Program-made: the position numbers and the translations under genes
Source: Ectobacillus sp048976805
GTDB lineage: Bacteria; Bacillota; Bacilli; Bacillales; Bacillaceae_G
DNA length: 64,000 nt
Direction of reading: 5' to 3'
NCBI GenBank assembly: GCA_048976805.1
Contig: JBHGUR010000035.1
Span: 1-64,000, forward strand
Notes under the pieces: generated by a model
Told to the model about the DNA's origin: nothing
Databases searched by the model: none
What the model saw: the letters and a program-made list of their open reading frames with translations, nothing else
Part shown: positions 17,593-26,206 of the stretch, one piece after another
How positions within the stretch are numbered: position 1 is the stretch's first letter
Layout of the letters: the number at the start of each line of letters is the position of its first letter

Positions 17593-17684
17593 AACTATCA
17601 CCTCCATCAATCTAACGTTAAATATAGTATATACAATATTTTACTATTCATTTCCCGCTAATAGTCCTAAATCGCGTTTTCACT

Positions 17685-18008
17685 TTATGGATTCGTATAT
17701 CTCATCCATCCGCCCTCTGACGGTGCCGCCTTATACTTGCCATAAGATAGAAGCTTCAGCGCTGAACGAATAGACGAATAAAAAACTAAGCTTAGCTTTG
17801 AATCTTCCTCCATTTCATCAGGATAAGCCGTAGATTCGTAAACATAATAAGCAGCCATAATGCAGGGTACCACTTGATCCGGCTCAAATTCATAAGCGGC
17901 TGCCTCCCCGAAAACTAAATCTATGAGGGGTTGGCTTTTACCAGCAATTTCTTTTTGGAGCAGCTTTTTTACCGGCTCCGGCACTAATTCTAATATTTTA
18001 TTCTTCAT
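17685..18008 (-). CDS. Hypothetical protein, 107 residues
   Basis: Begins MKNKILELVPEPVKKLLQKE and contains VPCIMAAYYVYESTAYPDE and SSIRSALKLLSYGKYK. It looks all-helical and soluble. A GAGGTGA site lies 6 bases before the ATG at 18008. An in-frame ATG at 18071 would add 21 residues but has no ribosome binding site. I do not recognise the family and see no motif that suggests catalysis. Confidence 0.7.
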   Translation of the reverse strand: MKNKILELVPEPVKKLLQKEIAGKSQPLIDLVFGEAAAYEFEPDQVVPCIMAAYYVYESTAYPDEMEEDSKLSLVFYSSIRSALKLLSYGKYKAAPSEGGWMRYTNP

Positions 18009-18128
18009 AACAGTCACCTCATCCTTTATCATATCCAGATAATTGAAAAAAATATTGCTGTTAATCCGCATGAATTAGTCCCTTTAGCACAAAATAGGTA
18101 CGAATCTAAAGTAGGAGGAGACTATAAA

Positions 18129-18254
18129 ATGACAAATCGCAACGATAATCGCGAGCGTAAAAACAAATATCCCAATAACCTCAAGCAGGACACTGAATTT
18201 GCAAAAGATGTAAATATTAGAAGCGAAGCAACAAAAAAGGATTTAAAGAAATAA
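18129..18254 (+). CDS. Small very hydrophilic protein, 41 residues
   Basis: The ATG at 18129 has a GGAGGAG site 8 bases upstream. The product starts MTNRNDNRERKNKYPNN and ends EATKKDLKK. Nearly half the residues are Lys, Arg, Asp, Asn or Glu, and there are no Cys or hydrophobic runs. This composition is like minor small acid-soluble spore proteins and YfhD/YpzG-like Bacillus peptides, but I cannot assign a family. It is divergent from the 107-residue gene and followed by a hairpin terminator. Confidence 0.65.
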   Translation: MTNRNDNRERKNKYPNNLKQDTEFAKDVNIRSEATKKDLKK

Positions 18255-18267
18255 GATGTGAAACTTT

Positions 18268-18303
18268 GGGCGCCTAACTCATTGGTATAGGTGCCTATTT
18301 TTA
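18268..18303 (+). terminator. Terminator of 41-residue gene
   Basis: GGGCGCCTA at 18268-18276 pairs with TAGGTGCCT at 18288-18296, followed by ATTTTTAT. Confidence 0.7.
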
Positions 18304-18414
18304 TGCCTACTATTAAGTATTTTATGAATATTAGGATGTAAGAGATATCCAACAAGCGTTTCATAATGATAAAATAAAAAGCATCATCAAGATTTATAAA
18401 GGGAGAGAAGCGGC

Positions 18415-18675
18415 ATGGAGTTTATCGATTTTCGAAGCGATACAGTCACAAAACCAACGCAAGAGATGAGACGGGCAATGCTACACGCTGAGGTGGGCGA
18501 TGATGTGTATGGCGAAGACCCTACCGTAAATCGCCTGGAAGCATTGGCAGCCAAAATACTGGGGAAGGAAGATGCGCTATTTGTAACAAGCGGTACACAA
18601 GGAAATCAAATAGCCATACATGAAAAAGCAGCGGCTGTAATCACATATCTTAAGAAATGCAGTTTGCTGCAGTGA
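18415..18675 (+). pseudogene. L-threonine aldolase, truncated N-terminal fragment
   Basis: The frame starts FIDFRSDTVTKPTQEMRRAM, followed by GDDVYGEDPTVNRLEALAAK and LFVTSGTQGNQIAIH. This is the start of low-specificity threonine aldolase, a PLP enzyme of about 340 residues. After residue 70 it loses similarity (EKAAAVITYLKKCSLLQ) and stops at 86, well before the PLP-lysine. The missing part is not found nearby, so an internal or terminal deletion has removed it. The ribosome binding site GGGAGAGAAG is intact. A short product is possible, but not an active enzyme. Confidence 0.85.
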
Positions 18676-18687
18676 GGAGAAAGTGTT

Positions 18688-19113
18688 TTGGATCAAAAGC
18701 AAACTGTACACATAGAAAAGAAATTATCAATAATCCAAAAAGTAAAAAGATGGGCAAAGCGCCTAAAGAAGCAGCTATTTGTTTTGTATGTAGCATACCA
18801 GGATGAAAGAGTGCCTTGGCACGCTAAATTGTTAACAATTCTCATTGTTGCGTATGCCTTTAGCCCTGTTGATCTTATTCCGGATTTCATTCCAGTTTTA
18901 GGTTACCTTGATGATTTGATTCTTGTGCCATTAGGTGTCTCCTTTGCTCTCAAGCTGATTCCAAGTGAAGTTTTACATGACTCCAAACGGAAAATGGAAG
19001 AGAATCCCCTTAAAAGCAAACCTAAAAACTGGTTGGCAGGTACTATCATTATTTGTATATGGATTTTTGTTTTAATAGCGGCGGGGAGATTATTTGTTTA
19101 TAAGTGGATATAG
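18688..19113 (+). CDS. YkvA/DUF1232 family membrane protein
   Basis: 141 residues, TTG start with TGAGGAGA upstream. The DUF1232 core is AYQDERVPWHAKLLTILIVA, then AFSPVDLIPDFIPVLGYLDD and LVPLGVSFALKLIP. A C-terminal transmembrane helix lies at about residues 117-138. Family function is unknown. The C-terminal anchor is an addition to the usual short form. It overlaps no gene and ends inside the leader of the next gene, so the two may be co-transcribed. Confidence 0.85.
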   Translation: MDQKQTVHIEKKLSIIQKVKRWAKRLKKQLFVLYVAYQDERVPWHAKLLTILIVAYAFSPVDLIPDFIPVLGYLDDLILVPLGVSFALKLIPSEVLHDSKRKMEENPLKSKPKNWLAGTIIICIWIFVLIAAGRLFVYKWI

Positions 19114-19123
19114 AGGTGAACAT

Positions 19124-20338
19124 ATGAATCATAACATAGATAGCAAGACATATGCACAATTATTCGAGGCTTTAGGAATGTTAAAAGAAACGCAGAGGCA
19201 ATCGCAACAAAGAAAGGATAAAAGAATTTGGGGCGATATTTCTATTCCTTTTACACTACATGATGGCCTTGCCAGACTGACAAAAGATGAACTGCATGCG
19301 ATACTGAGACAACTGGAGGTAGAGAGTGCAAGCAGCTTAAAAAAAGCAGAACTTATTTCATTATTTCAAGAAAGAATACCGAGTTCTCTTGAAACAATAT
19401 GTTTGCAGCTGGACAAGGAACGTTACAACATAGTAAGAAAAATAGCCCGTAATGGCGGCTATATAGCAGCGCCCAGTTTAAAACAAAACCAAATGGAATA
19501 CCTCCGCTCAATTGGCATTATATTTACAGGTATTTATAAGGAAAAAAAAATATTAGCAATGCCGCAGGAAATGATTGAGCAATTTTTGCATTTAGATGCT
19601 AGCCCCAAAACAAATGCGATTGTCCGCCGAAATACAGAATGGATCAAGCTTACCCAAGGACTTCTTTACTATTATGGAACTTTAAGTTTAACAACGTTAA
19701 CAGAAATGCTAGAAACATACACAAATGAACAATTAAATCTAACAGAATACCTAGAAATCATTAAAAATGCAGCTTCATATTATCGGGAGATTCACATTGA
19801 TAGCTACGGCTTTTCCAATAGCAGGGTGTTTGATCCAAAAAGAGTAAAAGAGGAGCATAAAATAAGGAAAAACCTTTCTTTCTTTCCTTTTTCTAAGGAG
19901 CAGCTGCTCAAAGCAGGCGAGCCTGAATATGTGGAACGGAACGAAAGCTATGTAAAGTTCGTTAATTTTATTATGCAACATTATGACATCAACAGGGAGG
20001 AAGCAGATGGCATCGTGGAAGAATGCGTGTATGCCACTAGAATAGGGAAAGGGCCTAACGATATCCTTACATATTTGCAAAGCCGACTAGAATTCGATAG
20101 TATGGATACTCTGCGAGCATTTATGGAAAGAATTGTCCATCTCATGAATAATACAAGAGAATGGTTCCTAAAAGGATATACATCTGCAGAACTGCATGAA
20201 CAAGAGAAACAATTGTTAATGCCATTGCCGGCTAGTAAAGATAATGTTATAGATATGAAAACCGGAAAAAAGATAGGACGAAATGATCCGTGTCCTTGTG
20301 GGAGCGGGAAAAAATACAAGAAGTGTTGCGGAAGATAG
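19124..20338 (+). CDS. SEC-C motif protein of unknown function
   Basis: About 404 residues, mostly predicted helical, ending in a SEC-C zinc knuckle: RNDPCPCGSGKKYKKCC. An N-terminal segment, LTKDELHAILRQLEVESASS then LKKAELISLF, resembles a SAP/Rho-N-like helix pair that may bind nucleic acid. SEC-C domains bind zinc and often recruit proteins to SecB or ribosomes. The ATG at 19124 has a GAGGTGAA site. The in-frame codons back to 19094 lie inside the preceding gene and lack one. The function cannot be named more closely. Confidence 0.8.
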   Translation: MNHNIDSKTYAQLFEALGMLKETQRQSQQRKDKRIWGDISIPFTLHDGLARLTKDELHAILRQLEVESASSLKKAELISLFQERIPSSLETICLQLDKERYNIVRKIARNGGYIAAPSLKQNQMEYLRSIGIIFTGIYKEKKILAMPQEMIEQFLHLDASPKTNAIVRRNTEWIKLTQGLLYYYGTLSLTTLTEMLETYTNEQLNLTEYLEIIKNAASYYREIHIDSYGFSNSRVFDPKRVKEEHKIRKNLSFFPFSKEQLLKAGEPEYVERNESYVKFVNFIMQHYDINREEADGIVEECVYATRIGKGPNDILTYLQSRLEFDSMDTLRAFMERIVHLMNNTREWFLKGYTSAELHEQEKQLLMPLPASKDNVIDMKTGKKIGRNDPCPCGSGKKYKKCCGR

Positions 20339-20404
20339 GTAACTGGATATAGCCTTACGTTGATAAGATGATAGGGGTTTTGATGCAGGATGTTATATTA
20401 AAAG

Positions 20405-20451
20405 AACAGACAAGGAGTAACTCTACTCTCGAGTTACTCTTTGTCTGTTGA
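20405..20451 (+). terminator. Long hairpin after the SEC-C gene
   Basis: AACAGACAAGGAGTAACTC pairs with GAGTTACTCTTTGTCTGTT across a short loop, a stem of about 18 bp at 20405-20449. The T-run is interrupted. It could be a terminator for the SEC-C gene or a leader structure before the rifamycin phosphotransferase gene. Confidence 0.6.
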
Positions 20452-20647
20452 TTGGCGTAACTGAGTGTTCCTCAGATTCTCGGCTCTGTTCCCGTTTTAG
20501 TACGAACGCCGATTGTTTCAGCAATCTCTGTTATTGCACCAGTAGCAAGGATGACATATGTAGCTTCCTTTGAGACTTTTATTTTTGTGATTGACGGAGC
20601 ATTTGATGCTTGCATGTATTTGGGGATGAAGAAAGGGGTTTTCATTC
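20452..20647. other. Leader region of the phosphotransferase gene
   Basis: No convincing gene. A minus-strand frame (20615-20472, 47 codons, containing ATYVILATGAITEIAETIGV) has an ATG but no ribosome binding site, and I do not recognise it. On the plus strand TTGACG at 20591 followed after about 17 bases by TGTATT may be the promoter of the downstream gene. The spacer holds the small palindrome GCATTTGATGC. Confidence 0.35.
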
Positions 20648-23272
20648 ATGAATTCATCTGTTCTGTTTTTTAGCCAAATTAACCGCACTAGCCTTCCGCT
20701 TGTAGGAGGGAAAGGAGCCAACTTGGGAGAACTAAGCAAGGCAGGATTCCCAGTGCCTAGCGGATTTTGCGTGACAACACAGGCCTATCGGGGCTTTGTT
20801 GCTTCCAATCCGGAAATGGGTTCTTTGCTGCAAGAACTGAACCGTTTGGACTCCAACGACTTCACTCAATTGCGATTACTGGGGGAGAGAATTCGCACCC
20901 ACCTTCTCCAATTGCATATCCCAACCAAATTAAAGAATGAAATCATAGCGGCTTGGAAGGCAACGGGTTCGCAGTATGCATACGCAGTCCGTTCCAGTGC
21001 CACGGCTGAAGATTTGCCGACCGCTTCCTTTGCAGGCCAGCAGGATACATACCTAAACGTAAAAGGCGAGGAGTCATTGCTTTCTCATATCCAACAGTGC
21101 TGGGCTTCCCTTTTTACAGATCGAGCGATTTCATACAGGGCAAAAAACCATTTTGACCATCGGCAGGTGTATGTATCTGTTATCGTGCAGCGAATGGTAC
21201 ACCCTGAGCTATCGGGCATTATGTTTACAGCTGATCCCCTCACAGGCCATCGTAAAGTAATTACGATTGATGCAAGTTTTGGGATGGGGGAAGCATTAGT
21301 ATCCGGCATTGTCTCCGCTGACCTGTATAAGGTAAAGGAGGGGAAGGTTATCGAGAAAAATATTTCCGAGAAAAGGCTAGCCGTCTTCCCGCTGCCGGAA
21401 GGGGGGACAGCCAAAAAAGAGGTGCCTTTGAAGCAACGAACCATGCAAGCATTGACAAATCAGCAAATTTTGCAGTTAGCTGAATTGGGCAAAAAGGTGG
21501 AACAACATTTCGGAACTGCACAAGATATTGAGTTTTGTATTGAAAACGGAGACATATTCATCGTACAAAGCCGGCCCATTACGTCTTTGTACCCCTTGCC
21601 TGACATGCCGAGTGATCCGTTGCGCATTATGATTTCAGTTGGCCATATTCAAGTGATGACAGATGCCTTGAAACCGCTCGGCTTGTCCGTGTTCCAAACC
21701 ATTATGCCCAAAAGTATATTAAAAACTGCAGGCGGGCGGATGTTCTTTGATTTGACAGATTTTCTTCACTTAAAAGCAGGACAAAAAATCATCATCCAGA
21801 TCCTACGCAACATGGATGAATCCATTAGCCGCGCTCTTGCAGACGTTGTGCAGCGCCCTGAGTTTAAGAAGAGCCGCTATAAGAAACAATCCATTATACT
21901 GGTTGCTAAAGCATTTCTGCCTGTCGCAAAGCAAGTGCTGAAAAATCTTTTTATCTATGATCCTTCTCTGGCAAAAGAAAGGACGGAAGAGGTGATGAGA
22001 GAATTTTCTTCCAAGGTGCAAAAAGATTTAGAGTCTTTAAACGGAACAAAGCGCTTGGAAACCATTCAGCGCTATTTAGGGCAGGTCCCGCAAGAAATAT
22101 TGAAGATTTTTGCGAATCCAGTAACGTTTCTGGCGGCAGCGCTGCTCCTAAAGAAGCAGCTAACCCACATTATGGGGTCTGATTATGAAATTCATGTTTT
22201 AACCAAGTCGCTGCCTGGAAACATAATGAGCGAAATGGGATTGCAACTCGGCGGCTTAGCTGATTTCGTACGAAAGCACCCGGACGTAGAATCCTATCTC
22301 CAGACAGCAAAGGACGAAACGTTTTATGAAGGACTGGAAAATCTAGCAGGCGGAACAGAATTCGCGAAAATTTTCCAATCTTTTATAGAAACGTATGGAA
22401 TGAGATGCCCCGGTGAAATTGATATTACAAAACCGCGTTGGAGAGAACAGCCGACTTTAATTGCGGCGAGCATATTGGGAGATGTCAAAAACCTAACGGA
22501 TGGCGAATACCGTCACAATTTTGCAAAGGGACAAAAAGAAGTGGAGGAAGCAAAGGCAAGAATCTTTGCGAAAACGGAGTATCGCCGTTACCAATACAGA
22601 AAGACGAAACGGCTGATTGATGTATATCGGTATATGGGCGGATTGCGGGAGCATCATAAGCATCTATTAACTATTATTCTGGACTTATGTAAACAAGCCA
22701 TCATAAAAGAAGCACAGGCATTGGTGGACGCAGGAGTTCTGCAAGAAGTTGAAGATGTGTATTATTTGACGCTGGAGGAACTGATTCAGGTTGCAAATGG
22801 AACGTTTCAAGCGCATGTGCCGCACCTGGTAAGTGAGCGTAAAAGCCAATTTAAATGGTTCCAGACTTTAAAGCAGCCGCGTGTGCTGACAAGTGAGGGA
22901 GAAATCATTACAGGGTCTCCCAAAAAGGGAGAATATCCAGACGGCGCACTCATTGGCAGCCCGATTTCACCAGGAGTTGTAGAAGGAATTGCACGAGTGG
23001 TGCTGTCTCCGGAAACAGCCCATTTGAACGAAGGAGAAATCCTGGTCGCACCGCATACAGATCCAGGCTGGACGCCGCTGTTTCAGTCTGCCGGGGCGTT
23101 GGTGGCAGAAGTAGGCGGCCTGATGACCCACGGCTCTATTGTCGCCAGAGAATATGGCATTCCAGCTGTAGCAGGAGTAGACGAGGCAACCAGACTCATT
23201 CAAGATGGGCAGCGGATACGGGTGGATGGAACCCGGGGATATGTGGAGATTTTAACTGACAACTCCCCTTAG
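20648..23272 (+). CDS. Rifamycin phosphotransferase-like (PEP synthase-related) enzyme
   Basis: 874 residues in three parts. The ATP-grasp-like domain spans 1 to about 315 (GGKGANLGELSKAGFPVPSG, then YAVRSSATAEDLPTASFAGQ and FTADPLTG). The large middle helical domain spans about 325-755. The swivelling phosphohistidine domain is at the C-terminus, with His828 in GGLMTHGSIVAREYG. True PEP synthases have the His domain in the middle and a PEP-binding barrel at the end, which is absent here. Order and length match rifampin phosphotransferases of Bacillus and Listeria, which move the beta-phosphate of ATP to rifamycins. Bacillus genomes often label this gene pps. The ATG has a GAAAGGGG site. Confidence 0.88.
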   Translation: MNSSVLFFSQINRTSLPLVGGKGANLGELSKAGFPVPSGFCVTTQAYRGFVASNPEMGSLLQELNRLDSNDFTQLRLLGERIRTHLLQLHIPTKLKNEIIAAWKATGSQYAYAVRSSATAEDLPTASFAGQQDTYLNVKGEESLLSHIQQCWASLFTDRAISYRAKNHFDHRQVYVSVIVQRMVHPELSGIMFTADPLTGHRKVITIDASFGMGEALVSGIVSADLYKVKEGKVIEKNISEKRLAVFPLPEGGTAKKEVPLKQRTMQALTNQQILQLAELGKKVEQHFGTAQDIEFCIENGDIFIVQSRPITSLYPLPDMPSDPLRIMISVGHIQVMTDALKPLGLSVFQTIMPKSILKTAGGRMFFDLTDFLHLKAGQKIIIQILRNMDESISRALADVVQRPEFKKSRYKKQSIILVAKAFLPVAKQVLKNLFIYDPSLAKERTEEVMREFSSKVQKDLESLNGTKRLETIQRYLGQVPQEILKIFANPVTFLAAALLLKKQLTHIMGSDYEIHVLTKSLPGNIMSEMGLQLGGLADFVRKHPDVESYLQTAKDETFYEGLENLAGGTEFAKIFQSFIETYGMRCPGEIDITKPRWREQPTLIAASILGDVKNLTDGEYRHNFAKGQKEVEEAKARIFAKTEYRRYQYRKTKRLIDVYRYMGGLREHHKHLLTIILDLCKQAIIKEAQALVDAGVLQEVEDVYYLTLEELIQVANGTFQAHVPHLVSERKSQFKWFQTLKQPRVLTSEGEIITGSPKKGEYPDGALIGSPISPGVVEGIARVVLSPETAHLNEGEILVAPHTDPGWTPLFQSAGALVAEVGGLMTHGSIVAREYGIPAVAGVDEATRLIQDGQRIRVDGTRGYVEILTDNSP

Positions 23273-23309
23273 TAACAAGACATTATTCGAACTAAAAGGA
23301 GTTCTTTTA

Positions 23310-23828
23310 ATGAGATTTCTCATTAAGTATAAAGATTTTAAAACTAAAGAAACATTCCACTTTAGATTTATCCAAATATTTGTTAATGGATGAAGAAGGA
23401 AAAGCCAAAATGGTGTTTGAGAGTATGTGTGAGGGGCTGCGGCTTATTGCTGATTTTGACCATTTGGAAATAGAAAAAATAGAAGAAGTAATCAATCATA
23501 TTAGAATCCACGGTATGAATGCAGAACTAACGTATGCAACTAAGCAAAATCATCATTACTTAGCGGAAATCATTTACCAAGTTCCTAAAAAGCATGATTT
23601 GAAAGCGGATTATCGTTTACGCGTTACAGACTTAATTTCTAACCAATCTGGTACAGTTCATATTGATAACTTGGATACATGGTATGCTCCATACAGTTTA
23701 GGAAAAATCCTCTTAAAAAAAATGAGATAGTCATTAAAGGCCGGGAGAGTTTCAGGGCGCAAATTGCTCGTGAAATAGATAAACTTCCAAATGAGTATAG
23801 ATTTAAAATCACTGATATCCTGAAATAA
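23310..23828 (+). pseudogene. Hypothetical gene broken by two frameshifts
   Basis: Three consecutive frames read as one protein: FLIKYKDFKTKETF, then STLDLSKYLLMDEEGKAKMV and HGMNAELTYATKQNHHY, then NEIVIKGRESFRAQIAREID and ending RFKITDILK. The first shift is near 23356, the second in a run of eight A at 23715-23722, where a ninth A would restore the frame. The middle piece (23380-23730, 116 codons) alone is open. No family is recognised. Either the gene is decayed, or the A-run slips during transcription, or the reading has an error. Confidence 0.5.
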
Positions 23829-23872
23829 AAAGAAGTAATGAAATATTTTGTGACAAGGAAGTAAGGCTACCA

Positions 23873-23906
23873 TCACACAATCATCACAGAAATCTGATAA
23901 TACTTT
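23873..23906 (+). promoter_or_regulatory. Candidate response-regulator operator and promoter
   Basis: TCACA at 23873 and TCACA at 23884 are direct repeats 11 bases apart in TCACACAATCATCACAGAAA. The same pattern is found at 26143 before the exporter operon. A possible -10, TACTTT, lies 17 bases downstream of the second repeat start, the same distance as in the other site. OmpR-type regulators typically bind such 11-base direct repeats. Confidence 0.5.
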
Positions 23907-23936
23907 TAACAAAGATGTAATTGGGAGTGTTACTTA

Positions 23937-24617
23937 TTGAAAAAACCACTTGTATTGCTTGCAGATGATGAATTAAGACTTAGAAAGCTCGTTTCTGATT
24001 TTCTTTTAAATGCTGGTTTTGAAGTAATTTGTGCTGAAAACGGCAAGCAGGCATTTGACACATTTTTGCAATTGAGTGAATCGATTGATCTCATCATTCT
24101 CGATGTGATGATGCCGATTATGGACGGATGGGAGGTATTGAATGAAATAAAAAGCATATCAACAGTCCCGGTCATCATGCTTACAGCCAAAGGTGAGGAA
24201 AGTGATCAACTTACCGGATTTCGACTTGGCGCAAATGATTATGTCTGTAAGCCGTTCTCTCCAAGCATTTTGGTCGCCAGGGTGGAAAACCTGTTAAAAC
24301 AATTGGGGAAAAAGGGACCGGACAGGCTTCATATTGGTGGCATTGCAATAGATACTAATCAGCATAGAGTATATGTCGATGAAAACAGCATTGATTTAAC
24401 TCCAAAAGAATTTGATTTGCTATTGTTTTTATTTAAGAATGAAGGTTTAGCCCTTTCAAGAGACAAAATCCTGAATGGGGTCTGGAGTTATGACTATCAT
24501 GGGGATTTAAGGACAGTTGACACCCATGTTAAGCAGTTAAGGGCCAAACTTGGAAAGTATGGGACTTATATTGAGACTGTAAGAGGTGTAGGTTACAGAT
24601 TGAGGGAACAAACATGA
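23937..24617 (+). CDS. OmpR-family response regulator
   Basis: 226 residues. The receiver domain (1-120) has acidic pocket DDE near 11-13, the phosphoacceptor Asp in LIILDVMMPIMDGWEVL and Lys in DYVCKPFSP. The winged-helix DNA-binding domain covers about 130-226, with LTPKEFDLLLFLFKN and VDTHVKQLRAKLG. TTG start with a GGGAGTG site upstream. It overlaps the sensor kinase by ATGA. It most likely controls its own operon and the following exporter genes through the shared direct repeats. Confidence 0.95.
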   Translation: MKKPLVLLADDELRLRKLVSDFLLNAGFEVICAENGKQAFDTFLQLSESIDLIILDVMMPIMDGWEVLNEIKSISTVPVIMLTAKGEESDQLTGFRLGANDYVCKPFSPSILVARVENLLKQLGKKGPDRLHIGGIAIDTNQHRVYVDENSIDLTPKEFDLLLFLFKNEGLALSRDKILNGVWSYDYHGDLRTVDTHVKQLRAKLGKYGTYIETVRGVGYRLREQT

Positions 24618-26098
24618 GAATTACCATAAGGGGCAAGTTATTTGCAATTTTGGTTGGTATCATCCTCCTGTTTATTGCGGTCATCCAGCTTTTCAGCGCA
24701 TTATTCCTCGAGGATTTTTATCAGTCCAATAAGAAAAAAACGTTGGAAGAGAGTTTTCACCAAACAGAACAAATTATAACAACGGAAAAGGACTATGAAG
24801 AAAGGCTATCCGCTCTTCAAGATAATAAAAATGTGACGATTTTAATCCTTGACAGTGAGTATGAACCTTTTTTTAGATTAGCTTTATTAAAACGCCCGGC
24901 TAAATATCAAAATCAACAATCAAGGTCTCCAATGGGGCATGATGAGGAATTGATTAGCACCAACTTGGATAAATTTAACGGTGAACCCGTTATTGTAACA
25001 AGGAAGGAGAGAAGAACAAACACCGAATTCTTAAGCCTTTATTCAGCCATCACACTGCCTGACGGAACAAAGGGATTTACCGTGATTAGTACGTCAATTG
25101 ATGCCATGAAGGACAGTGTGATGGCTGCGAGTGACTTTATCCTTTATACCTCACTCTTTGTTGGTGTAATTGGAACAGTAGCTGTGCTTTATGTATCAGA
25201 CAGAATTTCAAAACCCATTGTCAAAATAAACAGAATCACTTCAAAAATGGCCAAAATGGATTTTTCAGAAAGAATTACAGTTGATTCTTCAGATGAAATT
25301 GGTGAATTGGCCAATAACATAAATTTCCTTTCTAAGCAATTAGATCTTAAAATCAATGAACTGGCTATTGCCAATAAACAGCTGAAAAAAGATATACAGT
25401 TAAAGGAAAAAGTGGAGCAGTCACGAAAAGAGTTGCTCTCGAATGTTTCTCATGAGTTAAAAACGCCGATTTCGCTCATTGGTGGGTATGCAGAAGGATT
25501 AAAACTCAATATCAATGAGAACGACAAAGATTTCTATTGCGATGTCATCATCGATGAAACGAAAAAAATGGACAAACTTGTATTAAGTCTCCTTGACCTC
25601 GCCCAGGTTGAGGCAGGTTATAAGGAAATGAACAGGGTTAGGGTTGACATCTCTCAATTGGTTGCAGGAATCCTTGATAAGTATCAATTAGTCTTTACTG
25701 AAAAAGGGATCAGCTTGCATAGTTCCTGCCAGGGAAATACCTTGGTGATGGCAGACATTGAAAGAATCGAACAAGTAGTTACCAATTACCTTAATAACGC
25801 GCTGGACCATGTTGATGCAAATCGAATCATTTCTGTTACTGTTAAAGAGATAAAAAATCAAGCAAGAGTAGGTATTTTTAATTCAGGGAAACCGATTGAC
25901 CCTGACCAACTGGACCGGATTTGGGACAGTTTTTATAAAGTTGACAAGGCGCGCACAAGGGAATACGGAGGTTCCGGTCTTGGGTTATCGATTGTCAAAG
26001 CCATCATTCATCTTCATGAAGGCGAATATGGCGTAAGAAATCTTGCTGATGGCGTAGAATTTTGGTTTTTGCTCAATAAGATAAAAGGCAGCTCCTGA
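24614..26098 (+). CDS. Sensor histidine kinase
   Basis: 494 residues. Transmembrane helix 1 is near 10-32, an extracellular sensor region follows at about 33-170, helix 2 is near 172-192, and a HAMP domain is next (DRISKPIVKINRITSKMAKM). The HisKA domain has the phosphorylated His near 279 in NVSHELKTPI. The ATPase domain has N-box NNALDHV, G1 DRIWDSFYK and G2 GSGLGLSIV. Partner of the preceding response regulator. Ligand unknown, though linkage to a MacAB-like exporter suggests sensing of an antimicrobial or envelope stress. Confidence 0.95.
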   Translation: MRITIRGKLFAILVGIILLFIAVIQLFSALFLEDFYQSNKKKTLEESFHQTEQIITTEKDYEERLSALQDNKNVTILILDSEYEPFFRLALLKRPAKYQNQQSRSPMGHDEELISTNLDKFNGEPVIVTRKERRTNTEFLSLYSAITLPDGTKGFTVISTSIDAMKDSVMAASDFILYTSLFVGVIGTVAVLYVSDRISKPIVKINRITSKMAKMDFSERITVDSSDEIGELANNINFLSKQLDLKINELAIANKQLKKDIQLKEKVEQSRKELLSNVSHELKTPISLIGGYAEGLKLNINENDKDFYCDVIIDETKKMDKLVLSLLDLAQVEAGYKEMNRVRVDISQLVAGILDKYQLVFTEKGISLHSSCQGNTLVMADIERIEQVVTNYLNNALDHVDANRIISVTVKEIKNQARVGIFNSGKPIDPDQLDRIWDSFYKVDKARTREYGGSGLGLSIVKAIIHLHEGEYGVRNLADGVEFWFLLNKIKGSS

Positions 26099-26119
26099 CA
26101 ACAGGCGCTGTCTTTTTTT
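26087..26119 (+). terminator. Terminator of the two-component operon
   Basis: CAGC-CCTG and CAGG-GCTG halves pair around ACAA, followed by seven or more T. It overlaps the last codons of the kinase. Confidence 0.8.
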
Positions 26120-26142
26120 GTCAATAGATTTCTTGATGCCCC

Positions 26143-26176
26143 TCACATAGACATCACAAAAACCCGCTACTATAAA
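26143..26176 (+). promoter_or_regulatory. Promoter and operator of the exporter operon
   Basis: -35 TAGACA at 26148-26153, a 17-base spacer and -10 TATAAA at 26171-26176. The -35 is embedded in TCACATAGACATCACAAAAA, whose two TCACA blocks (26143 and 26154) are 11 bases apart exactly as at 23873-23892 upstream of the regulator gene. Confidence 0.6.
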
Positions 26177-26206
26177 ACTTGTACAAAAAAGAAAGGACTG
26201 ATGCTC

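Noticed and set aside
20648..23272. Annotation as phosphoenolpyruvate synthase
   Set aside because: The PEP-binding TIM barrel is absent and the phosphohistidine domain is C-terminal, as in rifamycin phosphotransferases.
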